Shown here: piece after piece, positions 43,841 through 57,000 of the stretch
How the letters are laid out: each line of letters begins with the position of its first letter
Numbering within the stretch: the first letter of the stretch is position 1
Assembly (NCBI GenBank): GCA_946902875.1
Contig: OX336338.1
Coordinates: 7,617,971-7,681,970, forward strand
Source of the DNA: Nematopogon swammerdamellus
Taxonomy: Eukaryota > Arthropoda > Insecta > Lepidoptera > Adelidae
Direction: 5' to 3'
Length of the DNA: 64,000 bases
Position numbers and translations under genes: made by a program
The notes under the pieces: generated by a model
Seen by the model: only the letters and a program-made list of their open reading frames with translations
Databases searched by the model: none
What the model was told of the DNA's origin: nothing

Positions 43841-44886
43841 TGCATTTGTTGCAATAAATAGTTTCTCATTTTATTTTTTTAGTTTGTCTCCCATGGCTGT
43901 GCCTACCAACGTACCTACTAGTCTCACGAGTCTCCAACGAGGTACGTAGAATTCAAAACGTTGACAGCGCGACCCACACCACTGTCGACACTGACAGGAT
44001 CATTCACATAAAGTATCGATGATTCGTTGACAAGTTTGTATAATCAACATTGTATGATGGATGTGACATAAATCATCATATCGTTTCATAGAACTCTGCC
44101 AGAGTAAGGGGATATATTGGGGCCCGCATTTCCTTCAACAAGCTCTTTAATCGCTCACACATCGCGCACCGCATGACTTTCGACTCCGTCGAACGTCGGA
44201 GATATTCGCGACCGTGATTCGTTATGCAAGGAGAAAAAAAAAACAATTTGGAAGGTACCTATCGCAAATTTGGCACGGCAAAAAAATTTCGTACAAAGTT
44301 ATGTATCTATTCCTTACAGTTCACTAACCTTTGTTTTGATTCCAAATTGTGAGTTGAATTGCACGAACATTTCACTTCACAAATATAGTGAGGTTAAGTT
44401 AATTTTTCCGATTCCACACATTCGCGAATGGATAAAAACCTCTTGTGTAATAACACCAAAAATCGTGTTTATTTGAGGCGGGCAAGCTCAGAATTTGCGC
44501 GCGAACATGGCGTTCGTCACAAAGTCTCGAAATCAACTGAGAAATCCGTAAATTTTTTGCTGGCAATGTGAATCAGATCAAAAAGGGTATATCTTCACAA
44601 TTTGTTTTAGAAGTATAATTAGCCGTATCCCAAGATTCAAAAGTGCGTGTATTTCAATGCCGAAAGTCGGACGCTCCGCCGTTCAAAAATTGGAACGTTA
44701 CGTTTCGGTCACCTTTTGGTGCCGTTCCAATTTTGGAAAAGCGCCGCGTGAGTGGTTAAGCCTGCACCACACGAAGCGTAATTTTTACCATGTAAGTTAA
44801 GCGTGCTATATTTGCTTGAGCATGTCGTACTTGTATAAATTTTGTTAAGGTTTTGTAGTTTATATATTTGCTATAAGAGTTATCTC
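43841..44886. other. Intergenic sequence, nothing recognised
   Basis: No SINE, MITE or credible exon recognised. Confidence 0.3.
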
Positions 44887-45190
44887 TCTAAGACAATTTT
44901 ATTTGCGCTAACAGATCCGCTGACAGATCCGTCAGCAACAGAGGCGGCGCGGCGCACGCAGTGACTGCAGCGTTTAATGATTTACCTGATTCACTACAAA
45001 ATTGGAACAGACTCACTAGCGTCAACACATCTCAAAAATACCTTGAAAATATCGTGAAGAGAGCAAACCCTCCTCTACGTCATCCGGAAATCGATTCAAA
45101 CACTGATAGCTAAACTTTTTTGAAAATTTACAAATCGTACATAAGACCTCTTCTTGAGTATGGATTTCCAATTTGGAATAGAATTTAAAT
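44887..45190 (+). pseudogene. Decayed LINE reverse-transcriptase fragment
   Basis: At about 45123-45188 a frame reads IYKSYIRPLLEYGFPIWNR, a typical thumb motif of insect LINE RTs. The preceding open stretch (ending ...AAFNDLPDSLQNWNRLTSVN and a stop at 45111-45113) is in another frame and was not recognised. Confidence 0.45.
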
Positions 45191-45990
45191 TATTTAGCTA
45201 CACTACTACTACACTCAACTAATTACCTAGGTAATTACAAATGAGAAAAAAATCTCAATAATCAAAATTATAGCAAGTAACATATTTTATAGTCGCATTA
45301 ATAAGCAAGTAAGTATGTCAAATCGGTGAAATCTGGTCCATTGAGAATAAAAACTGATGCGAAATGATTTGATTGATTGTAACAGTTAACTCGAAAAGCT
45401 TGCTCGTTCTGTTAAATATTAGGATAGTAGAAATTAAAATGTGTGATGGATGAGAGAAAGATTGAAACTAGATGCGGAAACGAAAGTGGTTGCTGTACAC
45501 ACACACAAATTAATTTCACAGAATTCTTTGATGACATACTAGTAAAATAAATAAAATTATACTCGAGTATTACTCACTTGATCCTTATTAAATAATCCAC
45601 TCACGTAAATGCCGCGGTATTATTGTTTGTAACGATTTACTTAGATTTGGAAACCGCGATAAATAACATACACTTTCTGTTCTGCAGCCATATATGCAGG
45701 AACCGCCCAGCTGGCAAAAACGCCAATGCCAAATGCTTTACCAAAGACAATGATAGAAAAGATGCGTTCTATCATTCATTTGACAGCTAACATAGTGCCC
45801 GTGTTCTGTAATAAAAAAAGAAGAAACAGAGGTAGGTAGGTACTTACTTACTCACTCACCAAGAAAGTGGCTTGGAATGGAATTTTGAACGGAAACTAGG
45901 TAGGTAACCGTGTATAGATATATACACGGTCGCGAAATTACAATCATAGCTAACATTACTATTGTAGTCGTCGGGCATTTAATTGCATGG
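45191..45990. other. Intergenic sequence with a small hairpin
   Basis: ACCGTGTATAGATATATACACGGT at 45906-45930 is a 10-bp-arm hairpin. Otherwise nothing recognised. Confidence 0.35.
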
Positions 45991-45994
45991 ATAG

Positions 45995-46290
45995 GCCTAT
46001 CTCCGCATGACTCGTCGCACAGAGACTCAACACCCTTTTGTTGTTGACATTGGGCTTTTTTCTTTGTCGCACCGCTAGGGTATGGAACTGTCTTCCAGCG
46101 AGTGTATTTCCTGAATCCTAGGTGTCTTCAAGCGTCGTATTAACGGGCTAGACAGCCTAGCAACAATCCGCAAATCTGCTGGCATGGCACCTAACTGAGC
46201 GTGGTTTCGCGAGGAGAGGTGATTTTGGCTCTGTCGACTGCACCATTGGTCCCTAGGCACAGCCACCCATGCTGGTTTACATAAAAAAAA
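45995..46290 (+). repeat. LINE 3' end (same family as 16287-16754)
   Basis: Encodes a diverged form of the LCRTARVWNCLPASVFPES segment (TCGCACCGCTAGGGTATGGA) and ends CAGCCACCCATGCTGGTTTA followed by CATAAAAAAAA. Confidence 0.8.
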
Positions 46291-47300
46291 GGCATAATAA
46301 ATAATGAAAAATTAAACCATACATTATTTTCCGTGCTACCTACTTTTTTATTGTTATTTATGTAACATAACTCATATTTAATTTTGCTGTATTAGGCATA
46401 CTTATCAAGCATTGCAATAATTAAAGCAGCCATCATCTTAGGCAGGTAATACCTACTAGCATAGGGGTGTAGTGTAGGTCTTCTATAATATTGCTATCGT
46501 AGGTATAATGTGGTCTGTGTTGATATTTTATCTCGTGCGCTCTACCTAAACAAGATATTTTTTTTCGGGTTCGTTCATCTATCTCACATGCTGGCTCCAC
46601 ACTAGTCCACCCACACACGGCTATTCGCTATTCGTATGTAATCGTTATCGATGTTTGCTGTATTGGTCAAAATTTGAGAAATACAGCAAATATAGATTTT
46701 TAAAAATAAATATTTTCTATTAACCTTTAATAAAATTAGTATAGTATGGGCACATGCGCGTTATGATACGAGTTACGACTTACGACTGTTCGCACATTGA
46801 GCGTGTGTGGCCAGCATAATGCGTATTTGCCTATTTGGATCCTTTGATATGTGTCTAGATTTCTAGAGTCTAGAAAGCCGACAGACGTGTTTATCTCGGT
46901 ATGATAAGTGCCGAGCCGATGTCTCGACCGTCACACACGTGTTGAGTGAATCAAGCGAATGGTCAATACAATAGGGCTCGGCTACACGACCGATTGTATC
47001 ACCAACTAAACAGTTTATCTATGCGCACACGGACGATTGTTCAGTCGTTCGCTCTGCATAGGTTGGCGGTTGACAAAAAATCGGTTAAAAAGTTCTCGCT
47101 CTGTAGCCGTTGTATCTTTTTTGTTTGTATGTACCTACCAACTATAAAAGTCGTACTATTCGGTGCCAACTAAACAGTTGAGTTGACGTCGTGTCGTCAT
47201 AATTTTTGCGTGTATTTTAAATTACGACACAACAGTTTAGTTGGATAAGAATCAGTCGTCCTTAAGGTACGGTATCTGAGAAAAAATCCGCTCAGCCAAA
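46291..47300. other. Intergenic sequence with an ACTAAACAGT repeat
   Basis: CCAACTAAACAGTT occurs at about 47002 and 47167 and in complement (AACAGTTTAGTTGG) at about 47230. Probably a small decayed element. No gene recognised. Confidence 0.35.
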
Positions 47301-48073
47301 CATATCGGATTACATAAAAAAAAATGTACGTGTTCTGTGATCCGAGATTCTGAGATTGCCACCTTGCCACCCTTTTATATTTATTCAAATTTTTACATTG
47401 CTATTATCAAAATCTTAATCAAAGATTTTTTTTTTCGTGAGGCAAGTGTTAGACAGGAACCTCAATAGAACTATCTCACTGGTAATTTTTTCCTCATTTT
47501 TCTCTCTTTTATAAAAGGAGACGGAAAATTAAGTCTGATGCCACCCAGTAGGTTAGGTCTATTTTTATAGGTATGGAAATTGTTTGTTGGTCAGACCAAA
47601 CCAAAGAGTTTAATATGGGTCAGTCAGACTCTAGAGACGGCTATGGTCAGACAAAAGGAACGCAGCGACACGTTCGTTTAATCAAACCAAAGAGTATTGT
47701 CTTTGCCCGGTTATATCTGTGGTTAAATTCTCTTTGCATATTTGCAAATCAAACTCAACTCGACTCTCAACTCTGTGCTGGTCACCGACAGACGGTGTTT
47801 GTTTGTTCGTTCGGTACAACTGGGTACAACTTCCATCCACAGCTTGTTCGTGGACTCGTTCGTGGTTCGTGGTGATTACTTTCTCTGTGGTTATCTCTTT
47901 GGCTTGTACTTGTTCATCTTGTCTCGTTCCTCACGTTCCTCAGAGAAGAGTTCAGTACCTTTATCAGTTCAGTCGGTGTTCTGGGCTGCTTACTTTGTCA
48001 CGCACCGTGCACGCGGCCGGCGCGGCGGCGGCCGCCATTCATACCTGGCTGCCTTGCTGCTGAAATCGTCACC
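47301..48073 (+). promoter_or_regulatory. Upstream region and probable 5'UTR of the PDIA5-like gene
   Basis: The final about 100 bases are GC-rich (GCACGCGGCCGGCGCGGCGG) and run directly into CACCATGAACATC. Open frames in this stretch overlap one another in different frames, resemble nothing and are taken as non-coding. Confidence 0.4.
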
Positions 48074-51000
48074 ATGAACATCATACAACGTACGGTAAGA
48101 AACAGTACAACACTCTGCCTAAATTCTTTGGTGTACCTCCTTTCACTGGATGTATAGGTTATCTAGCAAATACCGGTCGTTATAGCACACACCTACATAT
48201 TCAATATGAAAATAGCCCTTCATGGCAAGCACTGCATTCAAGAAGAGACCTAAGTTAGTACCTAATTAGATCATAATTCTAAATTGCGGTTTTGCACCAG
48301 ACTAAATGTAATGGTAGTAGATTCAATATTTCGTATCACAATGATGAGCGCCGACATTGACATAAACTGAAATATTTTGTAAATTACTTAACTAATTAAG
48401 TCATAACAATAAACTCTATCCGCACTAATAGCCAATGCAATTAAGCAGATAAATATGGAAAACAAGTGCGAATTCACTTATTTAGAAGCGCAGAGAGATT
48501 TTTTGAACTTCAGGAAAAACAAAACATGCTTTAACATTTTTCCCAAATTTTCTAATCTAAAATTCACAATTCCCACATACAAATATTATATCGATGTGTA
48601 GCTAAAGAAATAATCTCTTCAAATAATGCATTTGAAATAAAGTAAGGCTAGAAATCAGTTTACCAACGGCCGACTACGAAGTGGAGTATGACTTGGAAGT
48701 CAACAGGTGTAAGCGCGGACAACTTGAAACGTAAGGGTTAACTAGATGTACATAACCGTAGGATCAAGGTCATCCCTCCTCTGGACGGCACATTAGCTGC
48801 TTCAAATGTGTTGAAATTTTATATTAGGGATGCAACAATTTATTAATTTTAAGGGAGGACATATCGCATATTAAGTGCTTTCTAAATTGTACATTTGACC
48901 AAATATATGATTTTTTGAGAAAAAGTTCTTTGATTCAATTAATATGGTCGGTACTGTATGGTGTGCTGGCGAATAGATACTAATAATTGACAATTCCAAT
49001 TAATTGTAAAATGGTTGATATCTAATCGACGATTAACTTAATAGTAATCGTAATCGTTGCATCCCTAATACTTATTCTACAGAGATTGTGAAAAATTTAT
49101 GAACAATTATTATTTTGGTTAATTTTTTAGGTGTTACTCTTCTTGTTAATTATTGCTTTCTGCAATATAATTGAAACGAAGAGACAGAAGTCGGCAGTCT
49201 TAACTGGAATTAATGATCATAAAGAGTTTAAAAAACTACTAAGAGCAAAGAACAATGTGTTGGTCTTGTTCGTCGTTGACCAAACGTCGTCCAAATCCAT
49301 TGTGGACATATTCAAAGAGACCGCCGAGGTGGTGAGAGGACATGCGACAGTGGCTATCGTGGACTGCTACAGCAAGTAAGTTAACACCTGAGATCGGAAT
49401 AGGTAGAGTATAAATATATGTTGGACTGGTTAAAACCATTTGGGGAATTCTGGAAAATTTCTGAAAATTCCGGGATTTAAAAAGTATTTCCTAGTAGTGA
49501 TATAGTTAGTAACTTTTGACACTTGTAGGTAACATGATCTAATGTATGAATACCTTATTTAAAAACCCAATAATTATTTAGAAAAACATTATTTGTGTGG
49601 AAGTGATTTTGATTTGAAAATTATTTTTGGTCTTTTTAATAAGGTATTCATACATTACAGCATGTTATAAGTGACAAAAGTTACTAACTATATCACTATC
49701 AGGAAATATATTTTAAATCCTGAAATTCCCAGAAATTGTTAAGAATACCCGAAAGTTGTGGTTTTAACTACTCCATATTATGTCTACCTTTGCGATGGCG
49801 CAAGTAAATAGTACAACAAACATTTTCGTTTCAACTCGCTTCAAGTAAGCATATTAAAGTTTTGCTTGTAGATGTGAACTAAACAACCATTTGTACAGTA
49901 CGCGGCGGTAAATAATGCGCGTCGGGCTTTGGAGAGAGACAATCCGGTTGTAGAGCGTCGTCTCTGTCGCGCTCACTCGCACGTCTCTGTGCGACAGGGA
50001 CAACGCTCTACAACCAGTCTGTCTCTCACCAAAGCCCGACGCGCATTATTTCATACTACACATACTACACATTCCTATTTAGTCGTTTAAAAAATTAGAC
50101 TATCAAGAATTTTTTTTTACCTATGGCGTAATGATAATTATTTAATTGTTTTATGTAAATGGTGTTTGTTTAATTGTTTGGTATTTATTTAGACATACCA
50201 ACGCTGTTTGAATATGCCTCCCTTACACAGTAGGTAGGTAGGTGCATATCTCAGAAGCATATCAACTGAATATTTGTTTAGTTAGTCAGCCAACTTGAGT
50301 CCATCTGAATAAACATTGCTTTTATAACATGTTGAAATGGAATTTGAACAACTTTTCTTTTTAATAATTTCGCAAAATGAAAAACAAATTCGCTCACCAC
50401 AGATTGTACTTTAGAAACAAGATAAATATTATGCTTTTAGAATTTTTACTGAAACATAACGTAAGTCGTCCCTGTCTCCGGATAGCTCATACCATTTAAG
50501 GCGAATTATAAATACAAACATGTAACATTATTTATTTATTTATCATTTGAATAGTACTTTAGCTGCCTTGCGACTATCCCAGCCCCATAGTACGTATTTA
50601 AACAATTCTCCAAACCTCTCAGGGCTAGAGATGCTTAGAAAATGTAATCAGTATTTTGCATTCTTCCATCAACGGTTCACCTAATGCCCAGTGGATCGCA
50701 AAAAATCTATTATAATTTAAAATTATAAAACACGACTACGAAAAATTAACAAGATACCAAGAAAAGCTGATAGAAAAACCCGACTATACCATTTCCGATC
50801 AGCTTTTCTTGTTAGTTCCGTTCTTTTCGTAATCACGTTTTATAAAATGCCTTTTGAATCCTTTCGCGAACTTGAATGATTAAATTTACCTTTTTTCAGA
50901 AATGGCAAAAAACTGTGCAAGACGTTAAAGATAGGTGAAGACCAAGCAAATACTATGAAACATTATAAGGACGGTCGCTACCACAAGGAGTACGACAGAA

Positions 51001-54000
51001 ATATAAGTGTCAGCTCCATCGTGAACTTCCTCCGGGATCCGACGGGGGAGTTGCCGTGGGAAGAGGACCCGACCGCCACAAACATTATACATCTGCAAGA
51101 CGGAGAAGTATGTTAATACTTTATTCATTCAATATCATAAAATACTAATTAATTTTACACTAGATTAACATTTTCATTACTTTTTATAAAAAAAAATAAT
51201 AATAAAGAAGTATGTTAATTTTTAGGGTTCCGTATCCGGTACGGAACCCTATTCTTTATTCTTTATTCTTTATTCATCATTCGTATGGTAGTACACTACG
51301 CTTGAATTTGTCCTGTTTAGTTTTTACAATCACTAATCCTACGCCGTCTGTCGTTCTGTTTGTCCGTCTGTCCTGCCTTTAAAGTGCTGTATCTTTTGAA
51401 ACAGTGATTTGTCAGCCTCGGTAGCTCAGCGGTGCGGTCGATCGACTGTTGTTAAGCAAACCTGAGCGCGGTCAGTACTTGGATGGGTGACCGCTCGACC
51501 GTTGGAGGCTGACCGTGGTTCGGATTCCACGTTAAACTGTAGGTCCCTTCCCTTCTTACCTTACTAGGTGGTAGGGTTTATCTCGCCCGGGTTGATACCA
51601 CCGCACTGAATAAAACGTCGGTCGAAACGGCTATGTAAATATTTCGTGTTTTCCATCCAGTTCAGTGTAGCCGACATGAAATGAATAGTAGGTGATGGAA
51701 CAACCGTGTCAATTTCCATAAAAATAAATTATAATATGTAGCCGGTTGAACAGTTTCCATAAAAGAAAATTATAATAGGTAGCCGGTTGAACAGTTTCCA
51801 TAAAAGAAAATTATAATAGGTAGCCGGTTGAACAGTTTCCATAAAAGAAAATTATAATAGGTAGCCGGTTGAAATTTTCCCAGAATAGCTATGTGTTATT
51901 ATGGCGGATATTCTAAGAAGTGCCTTACTAGAAGTGCTTGATAGTTATCTTGTCCTAATATATTGCTTAAACTTGGTGGTCGGTACATACATACATAACT
52001 CACGCTTTTGTATCCCGACAATCAGGGTAAGCAGAGTAATCGGTGTTGTGCTACAAGTTCATACATACATACACATACATAACGTCACGCCTGCCTGCCT
52101 CCCAGTGGGGCAGGCAAAGACAACGGAGCCAACCCACGCAAACAACCCAAACCCCACGCGCCACGATCCTGACACACTTTTGCCGCCTCTTCCACTCATA
52201 ATGTTCTTCATACATGCTCGTCGGTTACGGGTACTACGCACCTGACCCCTTTCGAGCACATGCCCGATCTGGTACAGGTACGTGTGTCTAGGGCGACCCT
52301 TCCCGACTCTTCCACTAACATTCGCTCCATAGATTTCTTTCATTAGTCTCCTATCATCCATTCTACAGACACACATACTTCTCCTATACCACACATACTC
52401 CTCTCAACGCGCGCATTTCGACATCATTTATCCTGCTCTCATGCTTCGCCTGCCATACCCAACTTTCACTCCCATAAGTACTCTGGTAAATTAAAGCACA
52501 ACACCGACCACCACGTTTAGCACAGTATACGGACAAGATAACTAACAAGCAGCAAGTGAGGCACGAAGACCCACCTGCTGCATGACAAGATGGAAGGACC
52601 GCGCCAAGGTGAGAGGTGGCGAGCCTTTCGCCCTTTAGCGCGACATCTTGTCCTTATCCCTTATTCGCCTTTTACGACATGCACGGGGAGATATGCAGTG
52701 GGGCTATTCTTTTTAAGTACCGGCCCCACACGGTGTGGTGCTGTAATTTACGAGAGTACTTGCATCACAACAGCGAATACTCTGCTTACCCCGATTGTCA
52801 GGATGCAGCGTGAGGTAATTATGTATAACCTAAGAAATAATAAAAAAAGAAGTGATAAAATTAAGGGGGAGAAATATAAGAAACATATTTTTGCAACATT
52901 TTTTATTTTTGCTCTATACTAAAAAGGGTAATACATGCAAGCGTCAAACTCGGTGTGAACTATAATCACTATAATCATTAACTCTAAAGTATAACAGCAA
53001 ATAATAATAATAAAAAACTAACCAATTACCAGGTGGTATGGAAACCTCAGTTGTGCGAGTCCGACTCGCACTTAGCTGTTTTATTAACCTGTAATGCCGG
53101 CACTTCACTTGGCTTAGCGTATTCGTGTTTGTTGCAAACAGTTTAGTTTTATCTCGCTCTAAACAAGCCATTAAAGGGAGACGAAACGGAAACTTTTGCC
53201 AAATACACGAATACGCTAAGCCAAGTGAAGTGCCGGCATAAAAAAAACTGACGGTTCGCTACAGCACCAGCTATTATTATTTTTATGTACCGGCCCCACA
53301 CAATATGTCTTTCAACAACTCTTTATAATTTATGTGTTGAGATAGGTTTTACTTTTAAAAATGTTTATTCTGTCACTTGATCTGTCATTGTCATTTGCTT
53401 ATTATAATACCTATTGTCAAACTAGCCAAATTTACAAAACATTATTTTCATCTTTGCATCTCAAAATACCTTTATTGTATTTGTTAAAAGTTTCCATTAA
53501 TATATATTTTTTAACAGGCACTGATGAAGATGCTGAAAAGGGGGCCGGCCGCTTTTAAAAATGCCATGATAATGTTCTATGCGCCGTGGTGCGGCTACTG
53601 CAAGACTCTGAAACCGGAGTATGTGCTGGCCGCGGCAGACCTGAAGGTATGCATTTATACCAGTATTTAATTCTTTGTTCGCACAACGGTGCATCAAGCT
53701 GCTTTTAATGATATATCTATGTGCATTTATATAAATAATCAATACTAATAATAAATCTGTAAGGGATGGTCATGAAGTAAGTTACTTTGTTTTATGAGAT
53801 ATTGCGTTTGTAGACTCTATGTATGACACTAAAACTAAATTGACGATTTTATTAGGAGTGATTTTATTCAGCTAATATTTTTATTAATATGCTCTGTTCA
53901 TGCTATATCTTAATATTGTTTTGTAACTTTTAGGGAGAAGCGATACTTGCAGCAATCGATGTGGCAAAGCCTGGCAACTCTCGGATAAGGCAGCAGTACA

Positions 54001-57000
54001 ATATTACAGGATTTCCCACTCTATTGTTTTACGAGTAAGTACCTTTTGGGATTGGTTTAGGAATAGCGTCTCTAGATTGAATTATATGTTGAACTAGCTT
54101 TTGCCCTTGGCTTCAATCGCGGTAAACTCAATTTAATAGCAAATCTAATTTAAACGCTCTTTGCTACTGCACTGCCCTAAGGCTTTTAGCGTGATTGTAT
54201 ATAGCCTATAATGAGCCTCAAGAACTAATATTTCCATTGGTGCAACCCGCATCACAATCTGTTTACCGGAGTTTACCTCAAACATACATACAGACAGACG
54301 ACAGACATTCCCTTTAATACGAAGTAAAGATAAAGATGGGGCTGGCATAGTCAGGAATGGCTAAAGCCTTAAGCAAAATAAAGATAAAAAAAAAGATAAA
54401 GATGCATTATTAATTAATTATTTTATTTGCAGACGCGGCCACTTCAGATTTCCGTACGTAGGGGAGAACAAGCGCAAGGCGATAGTAGATTTCATGCGCG
54501 ACCCGATCACTCAGTTCGACATGAAGCCTCCGCCGCCGGCAGATGAAGCCTGGTCCACCGACTCTGATGTCGTTCATCTCACCGGTGACAATTATTAATT
54601 AATTGTTTTGTCTCTGTTAATGATAGATCACCTGGATGTCTGTCCTGCTGGAAGCGCTTCCGGAAGGACTGCTGGCAGGACGACGTTTTGTATGAACCAT
54701 TGCGTGCGTCCTTCTAGCAGGTCCAAGTTTAATTCAAGGACAATGGGCGGCTGCGCTAAATCTGGGGTGCACAACTATTATTCATTTTCTAGTATTCATT
54801 TGTAAAAGACTTCATCTATTTAGAGATAATTACTATACTTAACTTGTAGTTCATCAATGGTATTCTCCCACCGCCTATACGATTTGTGACAAATGTATAT
54901 GTGTTATGTTGCTGATGGTGAATAAACTTCTTTCTTTCTTTCTTTCTATAATATATTCTTATCGTGAATATTTTTGAAAATATGTGTAGGTACCTATAGA
55001 ATGTATGTATGTTAGAATTTGTTGTTTTAATTTCACCAAAGCAGTACGATGTATTGTAGCTATCACCAAAATATTGACGACTCCACGCATTGTTCGATCC
55101 CGGTTTGTCAAAATTTGTAGCGCAAGAGCGCACGCGGGCGCCACGTCTAAACTGAGCGGCCATCTTGTTCATACTAACCGCAGTGACTTGATTCGCACAC
55201 CCCGAGAAAGAGCAAGAGATAAGCTTTCTAATAGTCTTTTTTTTTTTTTTTTATGTAATCCGGTATGGGTGGCTGAGTCGGAGGGGCCAAAGCACATGCT
55301 CCGACTACTAGCCAATATCACCTCCGAGAAGCTAGGTGCCATAACGGAGACTTCCCTGGATTGCTGGCTATACTGGACTAGAGGAGAACACAGCCGAGGC
55401 TGCTATGCGGCCATCTTACATCCAGTACGGTGGTACCAACCCAGTCGGCTACAATTTGAGCCTACCACCTAGTAAGGGGCAAGGGAAGGGACCTACAGTT
55501 TTACACCGGTTCCGAACGGTGAAGCAGCAGGTGTAGGTATGCGCGTAAATTTTTTCGTCAGAAAAAACTCATTGGTACACGCCGACCGGATTCGAACCTC
55601 GGAGCTCTCGCGTGCATGCCCAAACCACTCGGCCACCCGTCGCTCTAAGCTAGACACGCATTACTTGCTGCCGGAAACTGTACTAAGGTTTAAGCAACGG
55701 CGAGGTGTTGGCTATTGACTCATTCTGTTTATGACGCAGGTGAAAACTTCGATACTACATTACAGCATGCAGGCAATGCACTTGTCGTGTTTTATGCACC
55801 CTGGTGCGGGCACTGCAAGCGGATCAAGCCAGAGTATGAGAAGGCAGCATCTGCGCTCAAGAATGCGGGGGTACGTTGTCTATCATTTTACTTTTTAGCT
55901 TTTTATTTATTTATTTATTTGAGACAGGCAGCCTTGACTGATACGTCTAAATCCAGTTAAAATTTGTTGTTTTTTCATTATTTTGGATTTTTTTATTTTT
56001 TAAATTTTATTATCGTTCTTGGTCACTCTTTTTGAGAATTATCTTTTATTTCTTAGATATTTATCTAGTCTATTTTTGAATTGGTTTGTACTAAGTGCGT
56101 TTATTGCTTCCTCTGGAAGTTGGTTCCAGTCGTCCACAAAATGTAAAAGATTGGAACTTTTGGAAAAAGGAAGTAGAATAATATAATTATTGAACAATGA
56201 AACAAAATCTAATAATGAATTTACAAATTTTAAATAATTCCCTATCATGATAGATTTCGACAGTGAATAATGAATGTTGTGTAAACGTGTCGTAGGTAAA
56301 GGGAATACTGGCGGCGGTGGACGCTACCCAGGAACCAGAGTTGGCGGCAAAGTTCTCAGTGTCCGGGTACCCAACCATCAAGTACTTCAGCAACGGAGAG
56401 TTCAAGTACGACGCGGGCCACGTCCGCGATGAGCAGAAACTTATCGACTTCATGAAGGTTCAACTTAATTTTATACCTGTTTGACCGCCTGAAAACCGTA
56501 CCGCTCCGTCCAACAAAGTACAGAACATTTTATACTATAGCCTCGAAAACCGCTTCTAACTTCAATGAATATCAATGAAGTTACAGGATTTTATGCCTCG
56601 TATTTGGAGAAACATCCTTATATATATGACTCATACCGATTATCCGAATTCGATTAAACTTAGTACAAGCACATTTGACTATACGGGATACAGGATAGGC
56701 TAAATAAAATTCAGTTCCGGTTACGCTCTCATACAACCGAAATGTTCCGCGCATCGAAATAAAGGTACGGTAGCAGGCTTAGGTACTTACTTTTTAAATA
56801 CGAATTTCACACGAACGAAGCCGCGGGCAAAAGCTAGTATCTGAAATAAAATAACCTCTTCCTTCGTTTCCGACTTGTCTAGAACCCTCAAGAGCCGCCG
56901 CCGCCGCCGCCCCCGGAGGCGCCCTGGTCCGAGGAAGAGACATCGGTGCGACATCTCAACGCGGACACGTTCCGTACGGCGCTGCGCAAAGTCAAGCACG

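Larger units (their letters stand above)
51225..51930 (+). repeat. GGGTTCCGTA-type repeat split by a SINE B
   Basis: Left part 51225-51410 (AGGGTTCCGTATCCGGTACG, CTGTCTGTCC, CTGTATCTTTTGAAACAGTG). Right part resumes after the SINE and 41-bp repeats at about 51865 (ATAGGTAGCCGGTTGAAATT, ATGTGTTATTATGGCGGAT). Confidence 0.75.

Noticed and set aside
44887..45113. Possible host exon ...AAFNDLPDSLQNWNRL...
   Set aside because: No splice sites in frame, and a LINE thumb motif follows within 15 bases. More likely part of a decayed retroelement.
47573..48077. Three overlapping frames of 100-114 codons just before the PDIA5-like start
   Set aside because: They overlap each other in different frames and none links to the signal-peptide exon, so this is taken as leader and promoter DNA.
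51440..51530. 5S rRNA gene
   Set aside because: Only the control region resembles 5S. The flanks are tRNA-like on one side and SINE body on the other, so it is a SINE head.
55005..55472. 155-codon frame ending in SINE-encoded residues
   Set aside because: Its second half is the antisense of SINE A (55236-55645) and its first half has no homology. It lies inside intron 6.
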